Below the pieces are notes generated by a model, which made no database searches, was not told where the DNA came from, and worked only from the letters and a program-made list of their open reading frames with translations. A stretch of DNA of 38,164 nucleotides from Mycobacterium sp. NAZ190054 (GTDB taxonomy: Bacteria > Actinomycetota > Actinomycetes > Mycobacteriales > Mycobacteriaceae). Where the stretch lies: NCBI RefSeq assembly GCF_001545925.1, contig NZ_LMVQ01000157.1:1-38164 (forward strand), read 5' to 3'. Position numbers and translations under genes: made by a program. This document shows positions 37,886-38,164 of the stretch, piece after piece; the first letter of the stretch is position 1, and each line of letters opens with the position of its first letter.

Positions 37886-37948
37886 CGCCGAAATGGCATT
37901 CCAGCAGAGAAAGTTCGAGTGGGCCCCTGCTGGAATGCCATTTCGGCG
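37886..37948. repeat. Perfect 22-nt inverted repeat (long hairpin)
   Basis: Two 22-nt arms (37886-37907 and 37927-37948) are exact reverse complements around a 19-nt loop. The arm core is GAAATGGCATTCCAGC. Beyond the arms CCCC and GGGG could pair after a 2-nt bulge. On the - strand the hairpin is 14 nt past the stop of the partial amidohydrolase and 25 nt before the acyl-CoA dehydrogenase start. It may be a terminator without a T tract, or a mobile palindromic repeat. Confidence 0.85.
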
Positions 37949-37962
37949 AAGGGGGTGTGCTC

Positions 37963-38164
37963 TCAGTCCTTGTTCCCGCTCAACTGCTTGGCATTGGCGG
38001 CGAAGTCGGCGAACGTGGCTCCGGTCTTCTCCCTGTTCGAGAGGGCTTGGATGGAGACGTCGTGTCCTTCGGCGGCTTTGCGCAGGGCGCCGACGGTGGC
38101 CTGGTCTTTGGGGATGTGGGTGAACGGGTCCCAGTGATACCAGCGCATCGCGTTCTGATAGGTC
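37963..38164 (-). CDS. Metal-dependent amidohydrolase (family 2), C-terminal part
   Basis: The frame is open to the right edge, so the gene is partial; 67 residues are seen. TYQNAMRWYHWDPFTHIPKDQATVGALRKAAEGHDVS matches the C-terminal helix of actinobacterial amidohydrolase-2 (TIM-barrel) proteins, where NAMRxYxxDPFxH and ATVGALR recur. The family hydrolyses or decarboxylates ring compounds with one divalent metal. The metal ligands would be upstream, outside the window. It reads toward the beta-oxidation operon, with the long hairpin between. Confidence 0.7.
   Translation of the reverse strand, partial: TYQNAMRWYHWDPFTHIPKDQATVGALRKAAEGHDVSIQALSNREKTGATFADFAANAKQLSGNKD

Noticed and set aside
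37886-37948. Terminal inverted repeats of an insertion sequence
   Set aside because: Only 19 nt lie between the arms, so there is no room for a transposase, and no target duplication was seen.

Overview
This is about 38 kb of high-GC actinobacterial DNA, most likely from a fast-growing Mycobacterium/Mycolicibacterium. The evidence is the strong G/C third-position bias, frequent GTG and TTG starts, dense 4-nt stop/start overlaps, one-cluster ferredoxins beside cytochromes P450, several FadE-type acyl-CoA dehydrogenases, an F420-type luciferase-like oxidoreductase, an AveC-like membrane protein and many TetR regulators. No rRNA, tRNA, IS element or CRISPR array was seen. It reads as a catabolic region for an unknown hydrophobic, probably (poly)cyclic substrate.

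Layout. (1) 1-4295: two tandem related P450s (the first cut by the window edge) with a [3Fe-4S]-type ferredoxin and an alpha/beta hydrolase on the + strand; converging on them, a P450, ferredoxin and DUF1330 gene on the - strand. (2) 4415-12110, - strand: two Rieske oxygenase modules. Each alpha subunit is followed by the same unrecognised ~110-residue helical protein, then a TauD-type dioxygenase or an amidohydrolase. A KshB-like flavin/[2Fe-2S] reductase, an SDR and a MarR regulator lie between them. (3) 12326-16468: aldehyde dehydrogenase, a protein resembling sterol isomerase EBP, a TetR regulator and an AveC-like membrane protein. (4) 16472-21299: a TetR remnant, epoxide-hydrolase-like protein, acyl-CoA dehydrogenase, NAD-epimerase, an unknown protein and an LLM oxidoreductase. 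(5) 21323-25979: an orphan LigA-like protein, then TetR, acyl-CoA dehydrogenase, APH-type kinase and quinone oxidoreductase, an arrangement resembling the phosphorylate-and-eliminate route for 4-hydroxyacyl-CoAs. (6) 25986-30501: a TetR pair, a CMD-family protein and a third Rieske/small-protein/TauD module, divergent from a LysR gene. (7) 31554-37860: a six-gene, tightly coupled beta-oxidation-type operon on the - strand. A partial amidohydrolase follows at the right edge, separated by a long perfect hairpin.

How it fits together (inference): P450s, three Rieske oxygenases and two 2-oxoglutarate dioxygenases oxygenate the skeleton; the reductase and ferredoxins supply electrons; dehydrogenases, SDRs, hydrolases and an isomerase-like membrane protein process the products; and CoA transferase, acyl-CoA dehydrogenases, enoyl-CoA hydratase/isomerase and thiolase shorten acyl chains. 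A palindrome centred on AAGTACTT, or a one-base variant, occurs at three intergenic regions and may tie several units to the MarR regulator. The strongest candidate for something undescribed is the repeated Rieske/small-partner module.
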